Source of the DNA: Chiua virens
Taxonomy: Eukaryota > Basidiomycota > Agaricomycetes > Boletales > Boletaceae
NCBI GenBank assembly: GCA_019787685.1
Contig: JAHNUO010000002.1
Location: 372,001-436,000, forward strand
DNA: 64,000 nucleotides
Direction: 5' to 3'
Position numbers and translations under genes: made by a program. Below, one piece after another: positions 44,701 to 54,740 of this stretch. Under the pieces are notes generated by a model that did not search any database, had not been told where the DNA came from, and saw only the letters and a list, made by a program, of their open reading frames with translations. Every line of letters begins with the position of its first letter. Positions within the stretch are counted from its first letter, which is position 1.

Positions 44701-45369
44701 TGAGTGCTACACCTAGTGTCATTCAAGTACAAAACCACCTGTGTTAATGGTTACCATTGCATGATTGTCAAGTATAGGAATGAGATGGCTAAGGCATCAA
44801 CCAAGGCATATCACCAAGCTATGAATTACTACCTTGAATGGACAAGACAAATGGCCATCAATTTCTGGTCATCTCCCCTGCTGTGCCTCCTTGTGATGAT
44901 CTTGGGTTAGTCTTTGCATAATCTATTGTTTCCATGGAAAAGCTGGGTGTTTTTTGTATGGGGCCACATATTGCATTTGCTGGCGCCACATAGGAACCAG
45001 CATCCGATGGTACAAATGCTAACAGACTGTGTGTCGCTTAACTTTCATCCCTGTAATCTCCACCATTGTGAATGTGTTGCATGTCACATGATTGCCTTTC
45101 GTAATGCTCTCAGTATGCTGAAGAAATATTATGAAGAACTGCTGAGACCCTCTCCCAGCACAAGGAACTTCTCCAAGTTGTTTCCAAACCCATGCAGCTA
45201 CAAATCTCTTTAGGACCCTGTGACAGTCAACTGAGTTTTTGGTACCAGAGGTGCAGCAGTCGGCTCCTGTTTTATGGAGTATGTGACAACAGCCATCCTA
45301 TCTGCATCAAATTCATGCAATCCTATGGTCAAAAGGCCCAAAGGTTAATGGTGAAACATAATCATAACA
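41705..45369 (-). repeat. LTR, family A, inserted in G3 and itself interrupted
   Basis: Two pieces, 41705-42318 and 45339-45369, together match the solo LTR at 21651-22309. Outer ends are TGTAACAACC and ATCATAACA on the plus strand, and the 5-bp duplication ATTTT flanks them (41700-41704 and 45370-45374). The inner joints are both at AAGGCC (42313-42318 and 45333-45338), where the Crinkler-kinase fragment is lodged. Confidence 0.85.
42319..45332 (+). pseudogene. Crinkler-type N-terminus plus kinase gene fragment
   Basis: A 3-kb gene fragment inside the LTR. It shows three successive ubiquitin-like modules of the kind at the N-terminus of Crinkler (CRN) proteins: about 42915-43190 (VPLVKGADAQTLRMAIM), 43300-43550 (ESVNSLMAQVLKAWPML, ending in DIFLVPP) and 43640-43915 (SLTLDDIDLFNINC ... 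TLSDVFPI). Next comes a region of the kind found in mushroom CRN-kinase proteins (QVRQKNEKTAFYCGPPHERY, about 44450; EEFQMYNLPLSATP-like, about 44675) and the start of a kinase N-lobe (LLFYGVCDNSHPICIKFM, about 45265-45318), where it stops. Many stops and shifts break it. The catalytic kinase half is absent. Confidence 0.6.
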
Positions 45370-45749
45370 ATTTTAGCTTATCACAAGTTGGAAGATAAGG
45401 GGAAGAGAATAGTTATTTTTGCATGTGTGTTCGTTTAGGTAACTGTATTCCTGAACCATGCGCTTCTTTTCATCCTTTTTAGGGTCAAAGAATACTGGGA
45501 ATGTTTGTTCAAATTTAGAGAGTCTGATGTACATAACCTTTCTTTAATTGGTCATCGATAAATGCCAACACTTCCTCTTGTTCAGTAACAGAGAGAGGAA
45601 TGAGGTGACCCTTCTTAGGTTTGAATGTGTCTTTGAGATCTATTGTGTGATCCCATGGTTTGTGAACTGGAATTCTTTCTGATTCAGCTTTTCTGAAAAC
45701 CTTAGCATATTTCAAATATTCTCATGGGACCATCTCTTCAAGAGTGCAT

Positions 45750-46310
45750 TCCTTAGGAGGTGAAAGGTGGAGCTTCTATGTTTGCAGTAAAAATGCAGGA
45801 TTCCATGATAGAGTTTGCATATCTAAGTTCTTCTGTGATAATGGAATCCAACAAGTCATCTTTGTCTTGCAAATGACAGATTAGGGCATCCTCTGCATTA
45901 TGACCGATCCTGTGTTCCAGTCTATATGGGGATTGTGGTGCTTTAACCATGTGAATATGAGGATAAGATCATTCTTTCCAAGGTTGGTAATTTCAGCATC
46001 CACAATTTCCATGTGACCTTTATAAGTGATTAGAATTTGGGCTACATGAGTAATAGAACTTGCTTGAGTTCCGTCCACATTAAAGACTTGTATGGGGTGT
46101 GGTAGTGCATGATGTAGGAGTTTGTGTTTAGCGACATAATCCTCGTGTATGAAGATTGCATTAGCTCCACTGTCTAAAAGTGCATTTGCTCCAACACAGC
46201 CAATTTGGGTTACTGGGAATATCAATATCAGCAACGAAATTTCTCTTTTGAATGATTTTGATCTAATGAAAGACCCATCAGGTATTGGTTTTGTGACAGA
46301 ATTAAGCATG
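45750..46310 (-). pseudogene. G3 protease
   Basis: The ORF 45881-46309 holds the retropepsin with an intact active site, ANALLDSGANAIFIHEDY (about 46190-46140), and the C-terminal block GKNDLILIFTWLKHHNP (about 45975). A frameshift near 45890 separates it from the spacer leading to reverse transcriptase (SIITEELRYANSIMESCIFT). Confidence 0.9.
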
Positions 46311-46439
46311 GAACTAGTCTGCTGTGCTCCACAGAGACGCTATCAACACTTTCATTATCTATTGTTTTTGGTGAGTTTGGCCTTTGTATGTCTTGCTTGG
46401 GACATTTATCAGATGAGTATGTGAAATCGAATCCTAAAG

Positions 46440-47097
46440 AGATAGAATTTTCATAATATTTCAGAAGAGGTTAGGTGAACATGAGATCCTAGTTTACTCA
46501 AAGCCTGATGGCATGAGTGGGGTCTATTGCTTGTTGCCAGAGATTTTCCCACTTTATGATGAAGTCCTCACTCTCATCATTCCTTGCGAAAGGTGTTCCA
46601 GTTTTGTCTTGGCCCAATCAACTTTATTATTCTGCTGGAACATTCTTCAATGTCAATGGTTAATTGCAGCAAAGGAGAGTTTCATTCCCTGCGATAACCA
46701 TGTCTCAGCAAATTGAGATAATTTTGCACCTTTTAGGTGCAAGAGTACTGCCACAACTTTTTGATAATCATTGTGTATAGTGAGTTTGTTTATCTAGCCA
46801 TTCCTTTATTTTGGCCCACCATTCTTCGAACTTGGCCATATCTCTATTGTAGGCCCCTGGATCTGCAAAGATCTCTACTTTGGGTAGAGATTGGACCATG
46901 GTGATTTCCTTGGATGAAGAGGAGGTAGAAGCTCCTTGTGCTGTGACCATTGCTTGTAGTGCTATTAGGTCATTTTCTACTTTATGTAATGCATTTTGTA
47001 ATGTGGCAACCAGCCATGCTGCTGCATCGAGTCTATCATCAGCATTGATGGCATGGTTGTTCATAGAGGTTTGAGTGGAGGAGAATGTGTATGACAT
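46440..47097 (-). pseudogene. G3 gag (N-terminal and middle part)
   Basis: Starts at ATG 47097 with MSYTFSSTQTSMNNHAINAD, then a predicted helical stretch (AAWLVATLQNALHKVENDLI) and FADPGAYNRDMAKFEEWWAK, a typical Ty3-type Gag middle. A stop at 46768 is followed by further Gag text in other frames down to DPTHAIRL near 46510. From there the sequence jumps to the Gag-protease spacer, so the CCHC knuckle seen in G1 and G2 is deleted. Confidence 0.8.
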
Positions 47098-47473
47098 ATT
47101 TGTTTATTGTTTGTTTACCAGGCGTCAGTGGCTGGTTCTGGTGCTCCCCACGCTGTAGTGGTGGCTGTTCTGTATTCTTCATAGAATAAGAAGAGCCTGA
47201 CAGTAATGGGAAATGGGTAATCTCTTCTTTTGATAGAGAAGTAGATTGGTCGTTGTGACTCTTGTACCTTGTTTGTGAGGTAGAATGTGAGGTAAGCGAA
47301 GAAGTAAGTTGGCAGAGTGCAAGAGATAATGAATGTGATTGCGATGAGTTCCCAAGACATAAAATCATTTATCTAAAGATACTTGGAGAGGATCCTAAGG
47401 GTATTTCTAGGTCTAAGAGTGGGGAAGTCGATATTATCATACTGTGAGTATGGTCTGATGTGTGATGGGACTT

Positions 47474-47750
47474 CTCATCTCCTATCTGCGTGAATTCTCT
47501 GTCTGTTAGTCCTAACTGGACCTGGTAATCTCCTAGCTAATTCTGCTGGTGGTATATAATTGTTCAAGTCTCCTAAGGAGTCTACCGATGCTTCTCTCTT
47601 CGGTAAGGTGAGAGAGGTAATGAGGGGTTGTGCTTCCTCTTTAGGGATAATCACTGGGATAGCCTCAAGCTTAATCTCTGGTTCCTCTGATGGATAGCAT
47701 AAGTTCAGGCTGCTGCTCCAACTATTGGTTTTGGATTTGAAATCTGAAAG
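47474..47750 (-). pseudogene. G3 leader ORF (C-terminal part)
   Basis: On the minus strand an open frame of about 90 codons runs KTNSWSSSLNLCYPSEEPEI ... NNYIPPAELARRLPGPV and ends in TGA near 47474, about 380 bp before the gag start. It matches the plus-strand leader ORF at 25295-25722 residue by residue with conservative changes; about 220 bp of that copy's N-terminal half are absent here. Function unknown. Confidence 0.5.
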
Positions 47751-47892
47751 TCTTATTCAATGGCTTATCGAAAGTGGACTGTCCCTTCTGATTCCAAAGT
47801 GACAACTTACTCTGGGCATGCTTGTTTATTTGGAGAAGGTGGCTATGACAAGGTCAGGGAACTTGGCAGTAGTGTCGACAGCAAAGAAAGAT

Positions 47893-48000
47893 AACAAAGT
47901 TCTCATAAAACAACCTAGAACAAAGACTGAACTAGATGTTGTAGTGAGAATGAGAGAGGGTGTTCAATCAAAAAGGTGAAAACTCCAAGAGAACTTTGTT
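47893..48000 (-). promoter_or_regulatory. G3 self-primer and primer binding site pair
   Basis: GAGAACTTTGTT at 47989-48000 (plus strand), in the LTR just after the presumed transcript start, is the exact 12-base reverse complement of AACAAAGTTCTC at 47893-47904, directly inside the LTR. This repeats the arrangement at 24957-25070 and supports self-primed reverse transcription. Confidence 0.75.
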
Positions 48001-48348
48001 AGAGTCCTCTGGCATCAATTCATGGGGTTTATACATATACTACATGGATGTCAGAGTTCTAATCTGAGTATGAACTATGCTACAATGTGATTGGATGCTA
48101 ACATATGAGTCATATGTAGATAAGAAACATAGTCTTGCACAGGTATCTGGTGGGTTGTGAGTCATGATGAGTAACATGTGAATACATGTGTAGGAATCAA
48201 GTCATAAGAAGCATGATTGTGGGAGAATGCTGTGTTTATGTGGCAGCCAATAGGATATGATCCTGTGGACAGCCTTGACATAAGGCATTAGACTTAGAAA
48301 AGATTGAAAGTATAATCTGTACAGGGATGAAACATTGAGATTATAACA
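47906..48348 (-). repeat. G3 5' LTR (443 bp)
   Basis: Matches the 3' LTR at 37143-37576 apart from scattered substitutions and small indels such as TATACATATAC near 48035. It ends TTATAACA at 48348, followed by the CAAAC duplication. The inner end reads TAAAACAACC instead of TGAAACAACC. Confidence 0.9.
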
Positions 48349-49539
48349 CAAACGGGCAGCTGTGCTGGGAGATTGGGGGTATGCACTGGATCTGAAGAAT
48401 CACAAAGATGCTCCAGAGGGTATCATGACAGTAAGTATCATCTTTTCTTCTAGTGTGCATGGCTCATATCATGGAACAGGGTACCTTTCCATTTACTGCA
48501 ACAGCATTTCTTTCAACAGAGGGCCTAATAGGCAAAGTTAGGCATGAAGTTCACCATGACCTCAAGTTGCTCTTTTGGGTGATTTGGGTGACGAGTGTCA
48601 ATTTGGTCAGGCCATTCAACAAGCATCGCAAATGGGTAGAGCTTCCACTGCCTCTTCCCTCCATTCCCTCTAGGAGAACCATGGAGAAAAGGCAATCACA
48701 GAGATCAGACAATACAACTCCTTTGTTCATTGCTGATGTCAATGTTAAAGTTCAGGCTTCTCTAGCTTCAATGAACACAGAGCCATCCCCAGGCATGTCT
48801 GCAGAGACAGAGACACAGTCTGCTCACCCCAGCAATGTTTGCCATCTCACTGACAGTCCAGATATTGTAGTTCTGTGTTGGGCTACACCTGGCTTACACA
48901 AATGTTCTGTCATGGAAGTCCACCATTGAAAGAAAGGAATAGAGTATGTTGGTTTCCTTGGTTCAATGACGCCATACTGGACAGAGATATCAGATGGGCT
49001 AGCTTTTATTCATGGCATGTTGGCTCTTCATGAATGTTTCATATACCATCTATTATCCGAGAAACCAGTTGCCTTTATCCCCAATCCTAATCCCATGAAC
49101 CACCTAGACTTTATCAAGATTCTGAAGACCATGTGAAATGCAATCTTGGATGATGATGATCATCCAAGTGACAATGAAATTATGATGGCATGCATGCTCT
49201 ATTAAGAGTTACTCAATAGTGAAGATCCATTCGATGTTTTCATGCTGTACCCACCTGCAATATTTGGATTGCCTGAGTGTGGCCCTACTTGTTCTTCAAA
49301 GTGCAAGCATAAATCTGGCATAGAAGTTGCTCCCTTGACTAGATCACAAGAACTTCCTCCAAAGAGAAAAAACAATGCAAGAGTAGCAGAGAAATGAAGG
49401 TAGTGTGATGATCTAGCAGTTGCACTGTGTTTTATTTGAATGGGAAGCATCTTATGCCTTAATGGAGCTGTATTGTTTGTGTGAAGAATATTGTCTTGTT
49501 GATCTAATATCAATGTAACCTAGCTCAAGTACCTTCTGG

Positions 49540-50475
49540 AGGTCTTGGTATTACTCAGAAGCATACACATTTGGGGAAAGGAACACACTTGATAGAAGGA
49601 GAGACACTTGAGGCATTGTTGGCAACAGACTGAGTGAGGGCAGTACATCCACTAACTCAACGTGCACGAAATTGGCTTAGGGCCCAACAGAAAGAGTAAC
49701 AAAGTGGTGAACTTGAAGTCCTTGCTTGTGAACAACCTAACCTGAAGTTGGAAATGGGTTGAACAGAATAAGAGATGCATGCAGAGCATGGTAGATGGCA
49801 AACTAAGCAATGAATTGGAGAAGACAGAGACAGGAGAGGCATATTGAACATCCATGCAACTTTGAGACTCTGAACTGTCCTAGCCAGTCAAATCATAATT
49901 GCATGCGGTACCTACCTAAATTCCAGGCATGGTCAAAACACCAGGCTCTATTGTATTGTGACACACAACTCAGAATCTACACATGATCAGTGAGGTTGAA
50001 CAGGGTTTGTCTATACCAGCATATACCATACAAATGAAACAAGGAAGCTTAAAGGAGAGAGAAAAAGGGGGGGAAAAGTAGAGATAGTAAGTGAGACAAA
50101 GACAAAAGGAGAAAGTCGTCCATTCCCACATAATTGAGATGGCAGCAGAAGGAGATGTCACGGGATAGAGATGAAGTGAAAGAGTGACAATCGGAATGCC
50201 TATCTTGTCACAAGGCACAAACATCATCAGACCAGATGGAGATGACGAGACAGATCAGAGATCGTCATGGTGTTGATAGAACTTCATCATGTAGAACATG
50301 ATCAACCTGTCTGTGGCGCCAATGATCTTGGGCACACTGAGCTCCTGTGTGATTGGGACTATGAAGTGCTGTGGAGCATCAGGCCAGGTAGAGAGAAGCC
50401 ATGCAAACAGGGTAAGGAAGTGAAGCTTCTATGCTTCCTCAGTCACTCTTGAAGACCCCAGCATTCCTGGTTAGC
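49540..50475 (-). repeat. Inverted partial copy of the 20-kb protein repeat
   Basis: The minus strand matches 20430-21370: the end of the unrecognised protein pseudogene (about 50475-50240, GACCAGG... to the GTCATCTCC block) and its 3' flank. The copy begins within the protein sequence at about 50475, so it is 5' truncated. It lies just after FunK1 copy 2 in opposite orientation, whereas after copy 1 the repeat is in the same orientation as the kinase. Confidence 0.82.
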
Positions 50476-50570
50476 AGGCCTTGTCTTCATGTATATCTTC
50501 AGCTAATGTTCCATAATCTAGCAGCAAACACATCAGGATATATCAGTGAGTCTACCTGCCAGGCACTCAG

Positions 50571-51042
50571 TATTATGATTTCACACATTGTTAACCTAAC
50601 TTTTACTACACTTAGCCCTAGAAGGCAAGTGATCACATGTACTTCAATCATCATTTCCCTTTTCATGCTTCTAATTGGTTACTTCATTCAATCATGTGAC
50701 CCGATACACATGATCCTTCATATAGCAATTGCCAATTGGCTTCTATTCTTGTTATCTGTTATCATCATACAATTTTCTTTCTCTTTTTTCATTGGCTGAC
50801 AAAATGTCATACCACTTTCATCTTACTAATTCTTTATGCTTCTCAACCTGTCCTAAAACCCTAGCTAGACACTATTTAAACTGTACAGATTGTGACAGAC
50901 TTATCTCAGTCTTATCATTCATTCAGTGACTCTAAACAGCTTGAATTGAGAAAGCCTCATTTATTACTTTACTCATTGTCTCTTGGTTTGTTGTCTTGCC
51001 CCATGTCTTGTTGATCTCGTTATTTGGTTTAGTTTCGCAACA
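50571..51042 (+). repeat. Solo LTR of a further family (472 bp)
   Basis: Flanked by the 5-bp duplication CTCAG (50566-50570 and 51043-51047). It starts TATTATGATT, probably from TGTTATGATT, and ends TTTCGCAACA. A TATTTAAA box is at about 50873 and a start-like region follows. Orientation is inferred from the TATA box. No other copy is in the window. Confidence 0.8.
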
Positions 51043-51059
51043 CTCAGCCATGCTTGCTC

Positions 51060-51720
51060 CGAGTGCTATAACAAGGTCCCTATGAATGGCAATTGAATGC
51101 CACCAAGACATATTTACTTGGGCTCAACTGTATTATACCGGCAGGAACAAGAATAGGCAAAAGCCTCCCATTTATCATGCCAGCTATGATTGAGAACAAG
51201 ATTATCATTATCATCTCATCTCACCTTTGAATGCTCTCAAAGATAACCAAGTATTGTAAGTCAATATCTGTGGCAACTCAGACAAAGACTGATTGAAATA
51301 GGTCATCCAGTTCCAAAGGCTGGGTCTTAAAGCAATAGTTGTTAATCACAACACCATGTTGTCAGCTCTTTGCAAGGTATTTTCTGACTTGTTTGCACTG
51401 AGAGCATGATCCTGACTTAGTATCCAGACCTAAAGGAACTTTGTGAACTGAAATATCAGATCATTTATACCTGATCTGAAATGGCCCTTGAGAATGCCTT
51501 GTTAAATGACATGCTCTGCTTGCCCAAGTTCCACCATTATCTCATGAGCATTGTTATTGATGAGGCTCATTGTATTGTGCAATGGGGCAATAACATACAT
51601 TGGTATTTCACTCATAAGATCTGAATTCTTTGTTTCACATTTGGTACTGTGATGCTATCCATCAATGGCCAGAGTTTGGGCATCCCCCCTAAACCAGGAG
51701 AGCTCAATCAAAGTTAAAGC
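51060..51720 (+). pseudogene. RecQ-like DEAH helicase fragment
   Basis: Degenerate N-terminal half of a superfamily 2 helicase. The Walker A block reads GKSLPFIMPAMIEN (about 51153), followed by IIIIIS and LNALKDNQ-like text; after a gap come LKAIVVNHNTMLSALCK (about 51330), EMALENALLNDMLCLPKFHH (about 51478) and the Walker B block IVIDEAHCIVQWG (about 51550), the DEAHCxxQWG form of RecQ proteins. Stops and frameshifts separate the blocks, and the second helicase domain is not seen. Mushroom genomes carry many such RecQ-like copies, often near transposons. Confidence 0.75.
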
Positions 51721-53040
51721 TCATCAATCCAGAGGGTTGTAAAGCTTTCTGTGGATACAGTAGATGTCATCACATGAGCAATGCATGGTTTCCTCAACAC
51801 CTGCTTTTGAAGATTTGAAGGTGACACACCCACCATTGTCTCTCTATGAGTTGCCCAAAATACAAGCACCAATAGCTGGTGCACTTTAAGCAGTTATGCT
51901 GGGTAGAGGTGAACATGAATGAAGGTAGGGAAATGGCACTTGTGAGAGATAAGAGAACTCCAGGATCTAGAAGAAGTACATTCTAAAGCATAGAATGTGA
52001 AAAAACATGAAGCATAGCACTCTCAATACCTCATTTCCTCAAATACAGTCTGAAATCACTTGTAATCCCAGCCAACCAAGGTCATTGTAGAATGCAATTG
52101 ATGCCTGCATTTCTCTGGAACCAGCTGTGGAACAGAGATAAATGGAGTGGAGGAACAACAAGCAAACTGCAAATATCAATATAATAGAGTGTACTGACTG
52201 AATTTATTGAAATGAGTGACAGCGAAAGCAATATAAGCCTGCCAGGTTGGGGATGAACTCAACTTGAGAGAGATTCTGAGGGAATCAATGTATCCTTTCC
52301 AAGTATGCTGCATCACTGCATACTGGGGGAAGGGTGTACAAGGTACTCTATGAAGCAACCCCGATTCCACTAGCACTCAGTAGATGCATAGTAACTTGCA
52401 GAACATAATAGTATTTTAAAAATTTTGTATTTTATAACCAGGAATATTATGGCAGGGCTGTAGCAGTGCAAAACTGCACACATTGATAACACAGCTACCA
52501 TTGGAAATGTGAGGCAAGTGAGTAGCAAGCAATGGGAAAGATGGTCCAAGTGGGACTACAAGGTTGAACATGCAGTAAGGGGCGTGTGTTAGTGCACCAC
52601 AAGAGATAATAGTATGTGTACAGTATATTTTAAGTCCAAGCATGTGCACCAGGCCTAATTTGGCATTGCTCACACCAGCCAGGAGGGAAAATCTACAAGA
52701 TTTATGGTAAATCTTGTTACTGGTTGGCTAATGCATAAATTTGGAGGTCTTTCATTACTTTATCCATCAAAATAGTTCTTTATACCATTCAGCACATAGG
52801 ATATAGATCACATATGTATCTATCTACCCTCTGTGTATCTAGAACTTCCAGAATATGTTGTCACATCCACTCCTCCTTCCCCACAAGGGACTCTCTACTT
52901 TTGGACTGGTTAAGAGAGCACCATCATGGGTAAAATTCTTTGAACTAAGTTGCTGTAACCAGGGTCACTTAAATAAAGCACCATCCTCTCCCCCTACCCA
53001 TGATCATGAATTTCCAAACATTGTCTGAATACCATTTTTT
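51721..53040. other. No recognised gene
   Basis: About 1.3 kb of AT-rich sequence with only short ORFs. One small perfect hairpin, ACAAGATTTA-TGG-TAAATCTTGT, lies near 52695; nothing suggests a function for it. Confidence 0.4.
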
Positions 53041-53074
53041 TCACTCACATAAATCCAAGGGTGGCATGTATGCT

Positions 53075-53220
53075 GGTGAATGGTGGAAACAACTTGAACA
53101 GCAATGATGGTGGTGGTCACAACAACAATAGTGGGGGTAACAATGGCAGTGATGGTGGTGGTAATGACAACAATGGTAACAACAACGACAGTGGTCGTGG
53201 TGACAGCAGCAAAGGAGCAT
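53075..53220 (+). repeat. Asn/Gly-rich low-complexity coding remnant
   Basis: Imperfect AAC/GGT/AAT triplet runs give an open plus-strand frame rich in Asn, Gly, Ser and Asp until a stop at about 53219, followed after a frame change by a Cys/His-containing tail (KCPVCKWCKPEGC, about 53303-53341). It could be the low-complexity linker of a former protein; the family is not recognised. The long minus-strand ORFs here are by-products of the same triplets. Confidence 0.4.
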
Positions 53221-53699
53221 AGTGTGAGCCACTGAAGAAAAAAGCTGCTGCAAATGGAAGATACTAGAAGAGGATGAGGAAACACATTCACATGATGCCA
53301 GCAAATGTCCAGTTTGCAAATGGTGCAAGCCAGAGGGGTGCGACACTTGATTACTACTAACAGGCCAGGATTCAAGGATAGTGAGTCCTCAATTGTGCTC
53401 TACTCCAGAAACTCAACCTCATGTCTCAGAGAATGAAAGTACTGCTCTGCAAGTTTGCCACAGATCTGCAGTTCCTGTGTAGACTTTGGACTTCTAGTGC
53501 AGTGCACCAAAGCCAGCTACTAGCAACACTATGTGCTACTAGAAGTCCAATAATATTCCATGCATGCAGAAAGGTAGTATGAGGCATACTGAATTCATTT
53601 GCCCCCCCTGCACTATCAAGGACAGTAGCCCATGATGGTAAGCATCATCATACATCTGGTGCATCTCATGGAAAATATAACCTGCAACCCTCTAGTAAT

Positions 53700-54740
53700 T
53701 GTATTCTGCAAGCCACATATCTGGGGGGAAGTTGCACACTTTAGCCACTGATCTTGTGTGGAATTCTTATTTCTCCAACAGCTGCTTTTCCTATGAGCTC
53801 CTTGACACTTACATGAAATCTCTTTTTGTTGATGACCCCCTATTGAGTAGGTGGCATTTTTTTACCATATTCTGTTGGTCAATAACTTGCATTAGTTAGC
53901 ATCAACTGTAGCATTTGTACTGACTACAAGCATCCCTCAATTGAGCACATGTGTCCCCAATCTGATTGATGATGGTATGCATTTTGACCTACTGGTTTTG
54001 TTTGATGTTAGAGCAGAAGGCCCTACCAGTGAAGTTTTGCACAGTCACTTCAACAAATGCACTAGAAATATTTGTGCAGTAAGTCCTCATTCTGCGTTCT
54101 TGCCAGGTCATTCAACTTGTGCCTAGGTTTTGGCCAACCATCTGGGGCCCAGTATATAGCATAGGCTGCTAACAATGAGTGGCTTGAGGAGGCTTGTTGC
54201 TTTTGCCAAGGAAGATGGTCATAACACAGAAGAATGCATTAGTAGCATCCACTGCATACATAGTTCAAAGGTGTACCAACTCATCATCTTAGGTTACATG
54301 TGCACTCATTTATTTTTAGTGGTCATTTGCATTTTGCTGTTGCATTCATGAATTCATCAGATCTCATGACCACCATGCCATTCATGCTGGAGGTAGTTGA
54401 AGACACCTATGTACAATGCCAGCCAATCAAAAAAATCCTCCAAGCCAGAATTCACACTGCATTCAATATTCTGGTCAGTACTTTCATTGTCCTTGTTTGT
54501 CAGACTTCCAAGTCTGGCCTTCTGGGCTGGAGGTACATAATGTCTTTGCAAGGCACATTTTGGGGCTTGAAGCACTCCTGCAGTAACTTAGATCAGCCAC
54601 AGCTGTGGACATTAAGCCCATTCTCAGGAGAAAGCACAAAGACCAGGACTATGCCACCAAATTCACCTGCAGTGTGTGTGGGTGCAACCTGTGGAGGGAG
54701 TAGCACAAAATCTTTTTCACAGCCTCCCTTTATTGCCTGA
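53700..54740 (+). pseudogene. Unrecognised coding debris
   Basis: Plus-strand ORFs at 53699-53899, 53941-54126 and 54300-54740 (146 codons) show protein-like composition, for example SYELLDTYMKSLFVDDP and EDTYVQCQPIKKILQARIHT. No ORF has a motif I can assign, and they are separated by stops. They may belong to one former multi-exon gene. Confidence 0.3.

Larger units (their letters stand above)
39701..45730 (-). pseudogene. G3 reverse transcriptase (split by two insertions)
   Basis: Three pieces: 45375-45730 (fingers), 41494-41699 (palm up to MVIYI) and 39701-39931 (thumb and connection, VDFLGMIVGTNGIKVDN). The YIDD box and about ten codons are deleted: MVIYI is followed directly by NNHETHD. 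Between the pieces lie the LTR A copy (41705-45369, TSD ATTTT) and the Tc1 element (39932-41491). The missing box shows that the enzyme is dead regardless of the insertions. Confidence 0.88.
37143..48348 (-). mobile_element. G3: chromovirus with both LTRs and TSD, family B
   Basis: The most complete retrotransposon here, on the minus strand within FunK1 copy 2. It is flanked by the 5-bp duplication CAAAC (37138-37142 and 48349-48353). LTRs are 37143-37576 (3') and 47906-48348 (5'). Without the nested Tc1 (39932-41491) and LTR A (41705-45369) it would be close to 6 kb. Protease and integrase catalytic residues are intact, but the reverse transcriptase box is deleted, Gag lacks its zinc knuckle, and stops occur in between. 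Confidence 0.93.
33418..49440 (+). pseudogene. FunK1 fungal kinase pseudogene, copy 2 (interrupted)
   Basis: Second copy of the kinase gene, spread over 16 kb by insertions. Pieces: 33418-33639, 34198-34689, 36505-37142, 48349-49440. Start at ATG 33418 (MNSINVNYTEMPLD). It keeps the catalytic Asp in HCDISNCNV (about 37055) but has lost the region with the beta-3 lysine, about 260 bp, at the G4 insertion, and has a 2-base deletion just after the catalytic loop. The RTGT-like activation segment (GTFPFTATAFLSTEGL) and HDLKLLFWVIWV are in the last piece (about 48480-48590). Relative to copy 1 it also lacks about 256 bp corresponding to 11260-11515. Confidence 0.82.

Noticed and set aside
53004..53375. 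123-codon and 101-codon minus-strand ORFs with Val/Thr and His/Cys runs
   Set aside because: They come from antisense reading of the Asn/Gly triplet tract on the plus strand and show no real domain.
54300..54740. 146-codon ORF as an intact gene
   Set aside because: No motif recognised, no intron or promoter evidence, and flanking text in the same style is full of stops.
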